From Nonomuraea guangzhouensis (lineage in GTDB: Bacteria; Actinomycetota; Actinomycetes; Streptosporangiales; Streptosporangiaceae), in the NCBI RefSeq assembly GCF_019396345.1, contig NZ_JAHKRM010000021.1, positions 186,001 through 250,000 on the forward strand: a DNA stretch of 64,000 bases, in the 5' to 3' direction. The notes under the pieces are model-generated. The model saw nothing but the letters and a program-made list of their open reading frames with translations. It was not told the DNA's origin and made no database searches. This document shows positions 8,552 through 17,412 of the stretch, piece by piece. A program made the position numbers and the translations under genes. Position 1 is the first letter of the stretch. Every line of letters starts with the position of its first letter.

Positions 8552-10375
8552 ATGAAGCGACTAGCAGCGGTAGTAGCGTTGCTGGGCCTGGCCACTGCCA
8601 CAGCGTGCAGCAGTGGCTCCACCAACAAGTCCAGCTCGGGCGGTGGTGGCGGGCTCTTCACCACAATCGACGTCAACCGGCCGGGCCTCGATGCGAGTGC
8701 GCCGGCCAACCCGTACAACCCGAAGGGCAACTCCTTCTCGGGCTTCAACTCGATGCGCATCGCGTGGGTCAAGAACCACCTGACGGATCCCAACCAGGCT
8801 CTGCCCGGCATCGCCGCGAGCTGGGAGATCGCTCCGGACAACTCGTCCATCACGCTGAAGCTTCAGCCCAACGCCAAGTGGTCGGACGGCAAGCCGGTCA
8901 CCGCCGAGGACGTCAAGATGTCCATCGGCATCGCGTACACGCAGGGCAGCACGGCCTTCTCGGTCACGCCCGGCGCGGCGGGCGCCGCCGCCGAGGTCAC
9001 CGTCGTGGACCCGCAGACGCTGAAGATCACGCAGGACATGGCCAACCCCAGTCCGAAGTTCGCCCGCGGCGTGCTCGACACGGCGGTTCTGCCCGCCCAC
9101 GTCTGGAGCAGCGTTCTTCCGGCGGACTTCTGGGACAAGCTCAAGGCCGCCCGTGGCGAGGGCGCGGAGGCCGAGAAGGCCCGCGAGGAGATCACCGCCC
9201 TGGGGCAGAAGGTGCTCACCTTCGCGCCGCCCAAGGACGTCTCCGCCGGCCCGTTCGTGCTGGAGCGGGTCAACCCCGGCGAGGCGCTGCTGGTCAAGAA
9301 CAAGAGCTTCTTCAACGCCGCCAATGTGGCTCCGGCGCAGGTGAAGTTCCTCAACTACACCGGCAACGAGCAGATCTGGAACTACCTCACCGCCGGCAAG
9401 CTCGACGCCTCCGGGTTCGTCGCCGCTCCCACGGACGTGATGAACCGGATCAAGGCGGCCCCGGGCAGTGAGGTCATCAAGGGCTATTCGCCGGTGGCCG
9501 TGAGCATGGCCTTCAACCAGTCCAAGAAGCCGTACGACAACGTGCACGTGCGCCGGGGCCTGGCCTACCTCATCGACCGCGACCAGGTCACCAAGGTCGC
9601 CTCGCCCGAGGGTGGCACGCCGGCCATCACCACCACCGGCATCCACCAGAAGGCCGCGCAGGCCTGGATCCCCGACACGCTGCCGAAGCTCGATCCGTAC
9701 AAGCCGGACGTGGCCAAGGCCGAGGCGGAGTTCAAGGACGCCGGCCTGACGAAGAAGGACGGCAAGTGGATGCTGGCCGACGGCAAGGCGTGGAAGGTGT
9801 CCATGCACGCGCCGGCCGGCTTCTCCGACTGGCTCTCGGCGCAGGAGAACATCAAGAGCCAGCTCATCAAGGCCGGCATCGACGCGGAGGTCGTGACCAC
9901 CACGGACTACCCGCTCTACCTCGAGGAACTGTCGGCGGGCAAGTACGACGTGGGCTTCTGGCTCATGGCGCTCGGCCCCGCGCCGTATGACATCTTCCAG
10001 CGCCTCTACGGGGCCTCCAACGGCTGGACCAACGTCGCGGGCAAGATCGAGCACTCCCCGGCGGGCAAGGGCGGCAACTGGATGGGCGACCCCGAGCAGA
10101 TCGAGGTCGACGGCGCCAAGATCAACCCGGGCGAGCTGACCGGCAAGCTCAACTCCGCCACCGAGGACCAGGCCAAGCCGATCATGGCGCAGCTGGCGAC
10201 GGCGGCCAACCAGGACCTCCCGGTCATCCAGCTCTGGGACTACGTCAACAACCAGTTCGTCAACAACAGCCGATTCACCGGCTGGCCACACGACGACGAG
10301 ATTCTCCGTCTCGGCACCGGCGTTCTCGCCTCTGGTGTGTGGATCCAGCTCGGCATGGTCAAGTCGAAGCAGTAA
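8552..10375 (+). CDS. ABC transporter substrate-binding lipoprotein, family 5 (DppA/OppA-like)
   Basis: 607 residues. MKRLAAVVALLGLATATAC is a signal peptide ending in a lipobox Cys, so the mature protein is lipid-anchored outside the membrane. The body is a family 5 solute-binding protein: WEIAPDNSSITLKLQPNAKWSDGKPVTAEDV is the classic segment. It would capture peptides or glycopeptides for the permeases that follow directly. ATG 8552 was chosen over an in-frame GTG 8480 that overlaps the promoter. Its neighbours NamZ and MurQ suggest muropeptides as cargo (inference). Confidence 0.9.
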   Translation: MKRLAAVVALLGLATATACSSGSTNKSSSGGGGGLFTTIDVNRPGLDASAPANPYNPKGNSFSGFNSMRIAWVKNHLTDPNQALPGIAASWEIAPDNSSITLKLQPNAKWSDGKPVTAEDVKMSIGIAYTQGSTAFSVTPGAAGAAAEVTVVDPQTLKITQDMANPSPKFARGVLDTAVLPAHVWSSVLPADFWDKLKAARGEGAEAEKAREEITALGQKVLTFAPPKDVSAGPFVLERVNPGEALLVKNKSFFNAANVAPAQVKFLNYTGNEQIWNYLTAGKLDASGFVAAPTDVMNRIKAAPGSEVIKGYSPVAVSMAFNQSKKPYDNVHVRRGLAYLIDRDQVTKVASPEGGTPAITTTGIHQKAAQAWIPDTLPKLDPYKPDVAKAEAEFKDAGLTKKDGKWMLADGKAWKVSMHAPAGFSDWLSAQENIKSQLIKAGIDAEVVTTTDYPLYLEELSAGKYDVGFWLMALGPAPYDIFQRLYGASNGWTNVAGKIEHSPAGKGGNWMGDPEQIEVDGAKINPGELTGKLNSATEDQAKPIMAQLATAANQDLPVIQLWDYVNNQFVNNSRFTGWPHDDEILRLGTGVLASGVWIQLGMVKSKQ

Positions 10376-10379
10376 ATTT

Positions 10380-11387
10380 ATGATGATCATTACCCGGCGA
10401 CTCGCGGGCCACCTGGCCCGCGGGTTCGTCATGATCCTGGTAGTCGCCACGATCAGCTTCTTCATCATCAACAACATCCCGGGCGACCCCATGGCCGCCC
10501 GCTACGAGAAGCTGGTCGAGGGGGGCATGGCGCCCGAGGCGGCCGCTCAGGCCGTCAAGGTGCTCTACGGGTTCCAGCCGACAGGCTCGCTCTGGCAGCA
10601 GTACACCGACTTCATGGGCGGCCTGCTCCACTTCGACCTCGGCGTCTCCGTCAGCAGGCCGGGCACTCCCGTGCTCGACGTGCTGACCGAAGCGGCCAAG
10701 TGGACCGTTCTACCGGTCCTGGTCGGCACCCTGCTCAGCTTCCTGGTCGGGGTCGTTCTCGGCGTGTACGCGGCGATCAAGCGCACGGGCAAGCTCGGCG
10801 ACGCGCTGGCCATCTCCGGCTCGTTGCTGCACGGCATCCCGCAGTACGTGCTCGCGCTGCTGCTCGTGGTGATCTTCGCGACGCTGATCCCCATCCTGCC
10901 CGCGGACGGACCGGTGGACATCCTGTTCGATCCGGGCTTCAACGCCGGCTACATCGGCTCGCTCATCGAGCACGCCGTGCTGCCGGTCGTCACGTACGCG
11001 CTGTCGGCCTACGGCGGCTGGGTCCTGGCGATGAAGTCCAGCGTGGTCACCGTGCTGGGCGACGATTTCATCCTGGCCGCCGAGCTCCGGGGCATGAAGC
11101 GCTCGATCGTCTTCCGTTACATCGCGCGTAACGCGATCCTGCCGCTCTTCACGATCCTCGCCCTCTCCCTGGGGCTGCTCCTCGGTGGCGCCGTGTTCAT
11201 CGAGAAGATCTTCAACTATCCGGGGCTGGGGCTGATGCTCATCGACAGCGTCAACGATCGCGACTACGCCCTGATGGGCGGCGCCTTCCTGCTGATCACC
11301 GCGTCGATCATCGTCGCGAACATCGTGGCCGACCTGTTCTACACGGTGATCGACCCACGGGTGCGGAGCGGAGAGGACGCGTCATGA
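10380..11387 (+). CDS. ABC transporter permease (DppB-like)
   Basis: 335 residues with about six transmembrane helices. The N-terminus carries the family signature FFIINNIPGDP, and the cytoplasmic EAA-type loop is near AELRGMKRSIVFRYIARNA. It forms one half of the inner-membrane channel. Starts at ATG 10380 or 10383, only four bases after the substrate-binding protein stop, and overlaps the next permease by four bases (ATGA), so the two permeases are translationally coupled. Confidence 0.92.
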   Translation: MMIITRRLAGHLARGFVMILVVATISFFIINNIPGDPMAARYEKLVEGGMAPEAAAQAVKVLYGFQPTGSLWQQYTDFMGGLLHFDLGVSVSRPGTPVLDVLTEAAKWTVLPVLVGTLLSFLVGVVLGVYAAIKRTGKLGDALAISGSLLHGIPQYVLALLLVVIFATLIPILPADGPVDILFDPGFNAGYIGSLIEHAVLPVVTYALSAYGGWVLAMKSSVVTVLGDDFILAAELRGMKRSIVFRYIARNAILPLFTILALSLGLLLGGAVFIEKIFNYPGLGLMLIDSVNDRDYALMGGAFLLITASIIVANIVADLFYTVIDPRVRSGEDAS

Positions 11388-12292
11388 GCGACACGCTGAT
11401 CCCCGAGCCGACGATGTCCACCTCCGCGACCATGCGCCGGAACTTCTGGCTCGGCGTCTGGCGGGTGATGAAGCGCAAGCCCAGCCGGATGTTCGGTGTG
11501 ATCATCATCGCCGGCTTCGCGTTCATGGGCGTCTTCGGGCCGATGTTCTTCCCGGCGCAGTTGCCGGACAATCCCAACGCCATCACCCAGCCGCCGAGCT
11601 GGGCTCACTGGTTCGGCACCGACCCTCAGGGCCGGGACGTGCTCGCGCTGGTCATCACCGGCTCGCGCTACGTCCTGCTGAGCGCCGCGGTGACCGCGCT
11701 CATCACGGTCGTCTTCGGTACCTCGCTCGGCCTGTTCTCCGGGTTCAAGCGGGGCCGCTGGGACACCGTGCTCATGCGGGTCACCGACATGAAGCTCACC
11801 ATCCCCGGCCTGCCCCTGCTGCTGGTCCTGGCGACCGTCTGGAAGTTCGGCAGCCCGATCCAGATGGGCCTGGTGCTCGGCCTGCTGGGCTGGGGCGGCG
11901 TGGCGCGGGCGGTGCGCGCGCAGACCCTTTCCCTGCGTGAACGCGGCTTCATCGAGGCCGCGCGCGGCCTCGGCCTGTCCACGAGGCACATCATCAGCAA
12001 GGAACTGCTGCCCAGCATGGCGCCCTACATCGCGATGAACATGCTCATCGCGGTCACCGGCGCCGTCTACGCGCAGGTCGGCCTGTTCTTCCTCGGCGTC
12101 CTGCCCTATGAGTCGGACAACTGGGGTGTGATGCTCAATCTGGCCGTGTTCCAGGCAGGCGCCATGATCACCACGAACGCGCTCGGGTACCTGCTGGCGC
12201 CCCTGCTGGCGATCCTGCTGCTCACCCTGGGCATCGTGCTCGTGGTCGACGCCATGGACGAGATCTTCAACCCCCGGCTGCGTGAGGAGTAG
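11384..12292 (+). CDS. ABC transporter permease (DppC-like)
   Basis: 302 residues. It has the DppC layout: a hydrophilic N-terminus, TM1 (FGVIIIAGFAFMGVFGPMFF), the HWFGTDPQGRDVLALVI signature shared by DppC/OppC proteins, and a cytoplasmic coupling loop (AARGLGLSTRHIISKELLP). It pairs with the preceding permease. Start overlaps the previous stop; the ATPase gene follows after two bases. Confidence 0.92.
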   Translation: MSDTLIPEPTMSTSATMRRNFWLGVWRVMKRKPSRMFGVIIIAGFAFMGVFGPMFFPAQLPDNPNAITQPPSWAHWFGTDPQGRDVLALVITGSRYVLLSAAVTALITVVFGTSLGLFSGFKRGRWDTVLMRVTDMKLTIPGLPLLLVLATVWKFGSPIQMGLVLGLLGWGGVARAVRAQTLSLRERGFIEAARGLGLSTRHIISKELLPSMAPYIAMNMLIAVTGAVYAQVGLFFLGVLPYESDNWGVMLNLAVFQAGAMITTNALGYLLAPLLAILLLTLGIVLVVDAMDEIFNPRLREE

Positions 12293-12294
12293 CA

Positions 12295-13284
12295 GTGGCG
12301 GACCAAGCGCCGGGAGTGCGCATCGACGGCCTCACGGTCGTCTACAAGACGTCGGCGGGCGAGCTGCCCGCCGTACGCGGCATCAACCTGACCCTGGAGC
12401 CCGGCACGATCACCGGCATCGTCGGCGAGTCGGGGTCCGGCAAGTCCACGCTGGCCCTGTCACTGCTCAACGCGGTGCAGCCACCGGGCCGGATCTCAGC
12501 GGGCAGCGTCGAGATCGACGGGCTCGGCGACGTGGTCGGGCTCGCGGGCGAGCAACTGCGCAAGGCCAGGGGCGCCCATATCGGGTACGTCTTCCAGGCC
12601 GCCCAGAACTCGCTCAATCCGCTCAAGACCGTCGGCAAGCAGCTGCTCGACCTCGGCCGCTCGCACGGCGTCGAGGACCTGCGCGGGTTGGTCCGCGAGG
12701 CCAAGGAGCTGCTCGGCCGGATGGGCCTCGACGGGGCCCGCGTGCTGGACTCGCACCAGCATGAGCTGTCCGGCGGCATGCGGCAGCGGGTCGGCATCAT
12801 GCTGGCGCTGGTGCTCAACGCGCACCTGGTCGTGCTGGACGAGCCGACGACCGCGCTCGACATGATCACCCAGGCGAACATCCTCAAGATTGTCCGCGAG
12901 GTGCACGCCGAACGCGGTCTGACCACCCTGGTGATCACGCACGACATCGGCGTGGTGGCCGAGGTGGCCGACCGGCTCGCGGTCATGTACGGCGGCCGGC
13001 TGGTCGAGCAGGGCCCCACCAGGCAGGTGCTGGGCTCGCCCCGCCACCCCTACACCAGGGGCCTGATCAGGGCCATCCCCCGGCTGGTCGGCGACATCGA
13101 CGAGGCCCGGGCGCTGCCGGGACGCCCGCCGACGCTGGTGACGGTGCCGAAGGAGGGCTGCGTGTTCAGGGAGCGCTGCGAGCTGCGGATGGATGTCTGC
13201 GACACCGTCGATCCCACGGTCGTGGCGGACGGAGCCAGGGTCGTGGCCTGCCACGCCGTGTCGGTGAAGGAGCACGCCTCGTGA
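12295..13284 (+). CDS. ABC transporter ATP-binding protein (DppD-like)
   Basis: 329 residues. Walker A GESGSGKST, signature HELSGGMRQRVGI, Walker B LVVLDEPTTALD, and the oligopeptide-type C-terminal region with Cys residues (GCVFRERCELRMDVC) that in Dpp/Opp ATPases binds an iron-sulfur cluster. GTG start with GAGGAG directly upstream. It energises uptake together with the next ATPase; the two overlap by four bases. Confidence 0.92.
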   Translation: MADQAPGVRIDGLTVVYKTSAGELPAVRGINLTLEPGTITGIVGESGSGKSTLALSLLNAVQPPGRISAGSVEIDGLGDVVGLAGEQLRKARGAHIGYVFQAAQNSLNPLKTVGKQLLDLGRSHGVEDLRGLVREAKELLGRMGLDGARVLDSHQHELSGGMRQRVGIMLALVLNAHLVVLDEPTTALDMITQANILKIVREVHAERGLTTLVITHDIGVVAEVADRLAVMYGGRLVEQGPTRQVLGSPRHPYTRGLIRAIPRLVGDIDEARALPGRPPTLVTVPKEGCVFRERCELRMDVCDTVDPTVVADGARVVACHAVSVKEHAS

Positions 13285-14291
13285 TTACCGGAACGGGCAT
13301 CACCAAGACGTTCAAGCAGCGGGGCAACGTGCTCGGCCACAGAGAGGTCCCGGCGCTGCGCGGTGTGGACTTCGAGATCGCCAAGGGCGGGTCCGCCTCG
13401 TTCATCGGCGAGTCGGGCTGCGGCAAGACCACGCTCGGGCGCATCATCGCCGGGCTGGAGACGTACGACGCGGGCGACATCGAGATCGACGGCACGCCCA
13501 TGTCGCCGCTCAAGCACAAGCACCGGCAGCCGCACTTCCGCAAGATCCAGATGATCCACCAGGACCCGTACTCGGCCCTGAACCCGACCCGGACGATCTA
13601 CCAGACGCTCCAGGCGCCGCTGGCGCTGCGGGCCGGGCAGACCGGCCGGTCCAAGGGGTGGATCGACGAGCGGGCCGCCGAGGTGCTGTCCCTGGTCGGC
13701 CTCGATCCGGGAACGGTCCTGTCGCGTTACCCGCACCAGCTCTCAGGCGGCATGCGGCAGCGCGTCGTGATCGCCCGCGCGCTGACCGTCGATCCCGAGA
13801 TGCTCGTCGCCGACGAGGCGGTCTCGATGATCGACGTGTCGCTGCGGCTCGGCATCCTGGCGCTGCTGAAGGACCTGCGCGAGCGGCTCGGGGTCAGCGT
13901 GCTGTTCATCACGCACGACGTGGCCACCGCGCGCTACATCGGCGGCGACGGCGAGCTGTACGTCATCTACCGCGGCCAGGTCGTGGAGCGGGGCCCGGTC
14001 GACACGATCATCGCCGACCCGGTGCATCCGTACACGCAGTCCCTGCTGTCGGCGATCCCCGTGCTGCACGGGCTGGAACTGCCCGGCGAGGAGCCGGTGG
14101 TGCCGCTGGAGTCGCTGGCCGAGGGCCAGTCCGAGAGCGGGTGCCTGTTCGCGGCCCGGTGCCCGTTCCGCGGAGACGGGTGCACGGAGGAGCGGCCGCT
14201 GCTCCGGGTGACGGAAGGTGTTCCGCAGGAGCACGCCTGCTACTACCCGCAGCGGCGCAGCGTCATCGCCCGCCCGATGAGCGAGGTGTGA
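13281..14291 (+). CDS. ABC transporter ATP-binding protein (DppF-like)
   Basis: 336 residues. Walker A GESGCGKTT, signature HQLSGGMRQRVVIARAL and Walker B MLVADEAVSMID. The Walker B segment has ADEAVSMID instead of the usual DEPVSALD, a normal variation in this subgroup. The C-terminal Cys motif (GCLFAARCPFRGDGC) is present. GTG start at 13281 overlaps the stop of the DppD-like gene. The GNAT gene starts four bases after its stop, so it is in the same operon. Confidence 0.92.
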   Translation: MITGTGITKTFKQRGNVLGHREVPALRGVDFEIAKGGSASFIGESGCGKTTLGRIIAGLETYDAGDIEIDGTPMSPLKHKHRQPHFRKIQMIHQDPYSALNPTRTIYQTLQAPLALRAGQTGRSKGWIDERAAEVLSLVGLDPGTVLSRYPHQLSGGMRQRVVIARALTVDPEMLVADEAVSMIDVSLRLGILALLKDLRERLGVSVLFITHDVATARYIGGDGELYVIYRGQVVERGPVDTIIADPVHPYTQSLLSAIPVLHGLELPGEEPVVPLESLAEGQSESGCLFAARCPFRGDGCTEERPLLRVTEGVPQEHACYYPQRRSVIARPMSEV

Positions 14292-14295
14292 CCCA

Positions 14296-15183
14296 GTGGC
14301 CCAGGCCGGCGATGCCGTGACGCCTGTCCGCCAGGCGAGCGCCGCCGCGGAGTTGCGGGACGCCGCGGAGGTGGCGCGGGCGGCGCTCACGCTGGACCCG
14401 GGCGAGGGGCCCGCCCTCGTCGACCGGTTGGCGAACCCGCCCACCGGCCGGCGCTGGACCGCCCTGGTGATCGATGGCGGGGTCGTCATGGCCTCGGTGT
14501 CCGGCAAGGATCCGGCCGTCGGACATATCGACCTGCTGGCCGTACACCCCGAGGTGCGGGGCCGGGGACACGGCCGGGAACTGGTCCGCGCGGCCGAGGA
14601 GTGGCTGCGCTCGGCGGGCGTGACGCAGGCGCGCTTCGCCGGGAACCCGCCCTGCTACGCCTGGCCGGGCATCGACGTGCGCTACACCGCCGCCGCGTGC
14701 CTGGCGGAGAGCCTCGGCTACGAGCGCTACCACATGGCCTGGAACATGACCGCCGGCCTCGCCACGGACCTGTCCGTCGACGACGACCTGGTACGGCTGG
14801 CCCAGCGGGACGTGTACGTCCACACGGCGGCCGAGCAGGGGCGCGAGCGGGTCGCCGCGTTCGTGCGCGAGCATTGGAACGAGAACTGGGCCTGGGAGGC
14901 CGTCAACGCCACCGGGCTGCACTACGCCGAGCGCGACGGCCGGATCCTGGGATTCGCCGCCTGGGGGTCGCGCCCCGCCTGGTTCGGGCCGATGGGGACG
15001 GCGCCCGAGGCGCGCGGGCTCGGCGTGGGCGGGGTGCTGCTCCGCCGCTGCCTGGCCGACATGCGCGCCGCCGGGCAGTCCAGCGCCCAGATCAGCTGGG
15101 TCGGGCCGCTGCGGTTCTACTCGCGGGCCGTGGGCGCGCGGACGGAACGCGTCTTCTGGCTCTATCGACGCGATCTGGCGTGA
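14296..15183 (+). CDS. GNAT acetyltransferase with two tandem GNAT domains
   Basis: 295 residues. Two acetyl-CoA-binding motif A copies are visible: LLAVHPEVRGRGHGRELVRAA in the first half and GTAPEARGLGVGGVLLRR in the second, so it is a tandem-GNAT protein. It ends the ABC importer operon (GTG start, four bases after the last ATPase). In Bacillus subtilis a GNAT gene (ybbJ) also lies next to murQ, so a role in amino-sugar or muropeptide metabolism is plausible but unproven. It converges on namZ with a two-base gap. Confidence 0.82.
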   Translation: MAQAGDAVTPVRQASAAAELRDAAEVARAALTLDPGEGPALVDRLANPPTGRRWTALVIDGGVVMASVSGKDPAVGHIDLLAVHPEVRGRGHGRELVRAAEEWLRSAGVTQARFAGNPPCYAWPGIDVRYTAAACLAESLGYERYHMAWNMTAGLATDLSVDDDLVRLAQRDVYVHTAAEQGRERVAAFVREHWNENWAWEAVNATGLHYAERDGRILGFAAWGSRPAWFGPMGTAPEARGLGVGGVLLRRCLADMRAAGQSSAQISWVGPLRFYSRAVGARTERVFWLYRRDLA

Positions 15184-15185
15184 TG

Positions 15186-16298
15186 TCACGCATAGAGCAG
15201 TCGTCCTTCGGGGTGGACGGGGTCCGGGCAGAGGGTGCGCGGGTCCTCCCCGGCGTCCAGGCACCGCGTGAGCGTGTCGGAGCCCCACAGGTGGTCCATG
15301 AACAGCTCGGGCCCCCACCAGGCGAACTCGCCGGGGTAGAGCGTACGGGCCACGTGCAGCATCGACAGTCCGGTCAGCACCGGCCGGTACGCGTCCCGGT
15401 CGTACACGTGCAGCTGGACTCCGTGCACGGTCGCGCCCGCGTGCTTGTGGAACATCGGCGTGAACCACGTCTCCCTGAACCGCACCCCCGGCAGGCCGAG
15501 CGCGTTGAGCGCGGGCGCGAACCGGTCATCGACGTACGGCGCGCCGACCAGCTCGAACGGCCGGGTGGTGCCGCGCCCCTCGGAGAAGTTCGTGCCCTCG
15601 AACAGCCCGGTGCCCGGATAGGCGTACGCGGTGTCGGTGGTCGGCATGTTGACCGACGGCATCACCCAGGGCAGCCCGGTCTCGCCGAACGTCATGCCAC
15701 GCCACCAGCCGTCCATCCGCACCACCTGAAGGTCCAGGTCGAAGCCGAACAGCGTGGCCAACTCCCCCGCGGTCCTGCCGTGGCGCACCGGCAGCGGGAA
15801 CCTGCCGACGAAGCTGGCGAACTCCAGATCGAGCAGCGGCCCCTCCTCGACGGTCCCGCCGAGCGGGTTGGGCCGGTCCAGCACCACGAACCGCAGGCCC
15901 AGCCGGCTCGCGGCGGCCATCAGGTCGTACATGGTCCAGATGTAGGTGTAGAAGCGGGTCCCCACGTCGGCGATGTCGAACACCAGCGTGTCCACGCCGG
16001 ATCGCGCCACCACCTCGTCCAGCGCCGCGCCGGAGACCTTGTGCGTGTCGAAGACGGGCAGGCCGGTTCTGGCGTCGATCGTGTCGTGCTCGCTGGCGTT
16101 CGCCTGAGCGGTGCCCCGCATGCCGTGCTCAGGGCCGAACAGCGCCGTCAACGGCACTCCGGCCGCTCTGAGAGCGTCCGTCGTCGGGGTCAGATCAGGC
16201 AGGACGCCTGTGGGATTGGTGATCAGGCCCAGCCGGTCGCCGCCCACCAGGGTGGGATCCGTGGCCAGCCGTTCAGCGCCGGTGCGTACGTTCGTCAT
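15186..16298 (-). CDS. namZ: Exo-beta-N-acetylmuramidase NamZ (DUF1343)
   Basis: 370 residues, whole DUF1343 family. Characteristic segments are LGLITNPTGV, ALFGPEHGMRGTAQA, DTLVFDIADVGTRFYTYIWT, VVLDRPNPLGG, the EGPLL stretch and VMPSVNMPT. NamZ of Bacillus cleaves terminal MurNAc from the non-reducing end of peptidoglycan fragments. No signal peptide is seen (MTNVRTGAERLATD), so unlike the secreted Bacillus enzyme this one should be cytoplasmic and act on imported fragments. Divergent from murQ across 42 bases. Confidence 0.9.
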   Translation of the reverse strand: MTNVRTGAERLATDPTLVGGDRLGLITNPTGVLPDLTPTTDALRAAGVPLTALFGPEHGMRGTAQANASEHDTIDARTGLPVFDTHKVSGAALDEVVARSGVDTLVFDIADVGTRFYTYIWTMYDLMAAASRLGLRFVVLDRPNPLGGTVEEGPLLDLEFASFVGRFPLPVRHGRTAGELATLFGFDLDLQVVRMDGWWRGMTFGETGLPWVMPSVNMPTTDTAYAYPGTGLFEGTNFSEGRGTTRPFELVGAPYVDDRFAPALNALGLPGVRFRETWFTPMFHKHAGATVHGVQLHVYDRDAYRPVLTGLSMLHVARTLYPGEFAWWGPELFMDHLWGSDTLTRCLDAGEDPRTLCPDPVHPEGRLLYA

Positions 16299-16310
16299 TA
16301 ACCCATTGTC

Positions 16311-16325
16311 TGAAAGATATTTACA
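16311..16325. promoter_or_regulatory. RpiR/HexR-like operator between namZ and murQ
   Basis: TGAAAGATATTTACA is an imperfect inverted repeat of the TGwAA-N5-TTwCA type seen for RpiR-family regulators (HexR and MurR relatives). It is centred in the 42-base divergent spacer and is AT-rich against a GC-rich background. MurR, an RpiR protein, controls murQ in enterobacteria. No rpiR gene lies in the window. Confidence 0.4.
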
Positions 16326-16340
16326 AGAGAGAAGTAGAGG

Positions 16341-17255
16341 GTGGAAATTAGCGTCATGATCAATCCGCTCCCTGAGCCGCCCACCGAACAGAGCGATCCC
16401 CGCTACAGCCAGATCGACCGGCTGCCGACGGATCAGGTCGCCCGGCTGATGAACCAGGCCGACGCCGCCGTGCCCGCCGCGGTCGCCGTCGTGATCCCGG
16501 CCATCTCCGCCGCCATCGACGCGATCGCCGCGCGCATGGCCGACGGCGGGCGGCTGCTGTACGTCGGCGCGGGTACGTCGGGGCGGTTGGCCGTGCTCGA
16601 CGCCTCCGAGTGCCCGCCCACGTTCGGCACCGATCCGTCGCTCGTCCAGGGCGTCATCGCGGGCGGACTCGACGCGCTCACCCGCTCCGTCGAGGGCGCG
16701 GAGGACGACGCCGAAGCGGGCGCCGCCTCGCTCACGGCGCTGGAGGTGGACGCGCTCGACTCGGTGGTGGGCGTGTCGGCCAGCGGGCGTGCGCCCTTCG
16801 TCCTCGGTGCGCTGGCGGAGGCCACCCGCCGGGGCGCGCTGACCGTCGGCCTTTCGTGCAACGACGGCGCGCCCCTGTCGGCCGCCGCCGAGCACGCGAT
16901 CGAGGTGGTGGTGGGACCTGAGGTGGTGACCGGCTCCACCCGTCTAAAGGCGGGCACGGCTCAGAAGCTGGTGCTCAACATGATCTCCACCATCTCCATG
17001 ATCCGGCTCGGCCGTACGTACGGGAACAAGATGGTCGAGATGTCGGCGATGAACAGCAAGCTGGCGGACCGGGCGGTCCGCATGGTCAGCGACATCACCG
17101 GCGCCGACCACGACACGGCGGAAAATGCGCTGGACGCGGCGAGCGGCCAGGTGAAGATAGCGGTGCTGATGATCCAGCACGGGCTCGACGCCGGTGGGGC
17201 GCGGGCGCTGCTCGAATCGCACGGCGAGCGGCTCAGCGACGCGCTGAGCAGCTGA
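16341..17255 (+). CDS. murQ: N-acetylmuramic acid 6-phosphate etherase MurQ
   Basis: 304 residues with a SIS domain. LLYVGAGTSGRLAVLDASE and CPPTFG form the family signature for sugar-phosphate binding, and GSTRLKAGTAQKLVLNMIST is the second MurQ hallmark. MurQ cleaves the lactyl ether of MurNAc-6-phosphate to GlcNAc-6-phosphate and D-lactate in the cytoplasm. GTG 16341 gives 304 residues; ATG 16356 would give 299. No MurNAc kinase or PTS is encoded nearby, so phosphorylation of the imported sugar must be supplied from elsewhere. Confidence 0.95.
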   Translation: MEISVMINPLPEPPTEQSDPRYSQIDRLPTDQVARLMNQADAAVPAAVAVVIPAISAAIDAIAARMADGGRLLYVGAGTSGRLAVLDASECPPTFGTDPSLVQGVIAGGLDALTRSVEGAEDDAEAGAASLTALEVDALDSVVGVSASGRAPFVLGALAEATRRGALTVGLSCNDGAPLSAAAEHAIEVVVGPEVVTGSTRLKAGTAQKLVLNMISTISMIRLGRTYGNKMVEMSAMNSKLADRAVRMVSDITGADHDTAENALDAASGQVKIAVLMIQHGLDAGGARALLESHGERLSDALSS

Positions 17256-17283
17256 CCGGCGGACGCCGGGCTTGTATTACAGG

Positions 17284-17304
17284 CCGGCCTGCTGCGCGGG
17301 CCGG
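17284..17304. terminator. Hairpin after murQ
   Basis: CCGGCC and GGCCGG arms enclose a nine-base GC-rich loop 29 bases after the murQ stop. It lacks a U-run and its right arm runs into the first tandem repeat. It may be a weak terminator or attenuator before the serine hydrolase gene. Confidence 0.35.
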
Positions 17305-17351
17305 ATTCCTGGGTGAGCCGGATTCCTGGGTGAGCCGGATTCCTGGGTGAG
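17301..17351. repeat. Three perfect tandem copies of a 17-bp unit
   Basis: CCGGATTCCTGGGTGAG occurs three times in tandem without a mismatch (17301-17317, 17318-17334, 17335-17351), followed by a further CCGG. It lies between murQ and the serine hydrolase. 17 bp is neither a codon multiple nor near two helical turns, so it looks like a slippage array rather than phased operators. Confidence 0.95.
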
Positions 17352-17412
17352 CCGGAACTGCTCGTGGGCGCGGTGAACCCACGAGCCGGTGGATTTACGG
17401 GGAGGCTGGACG

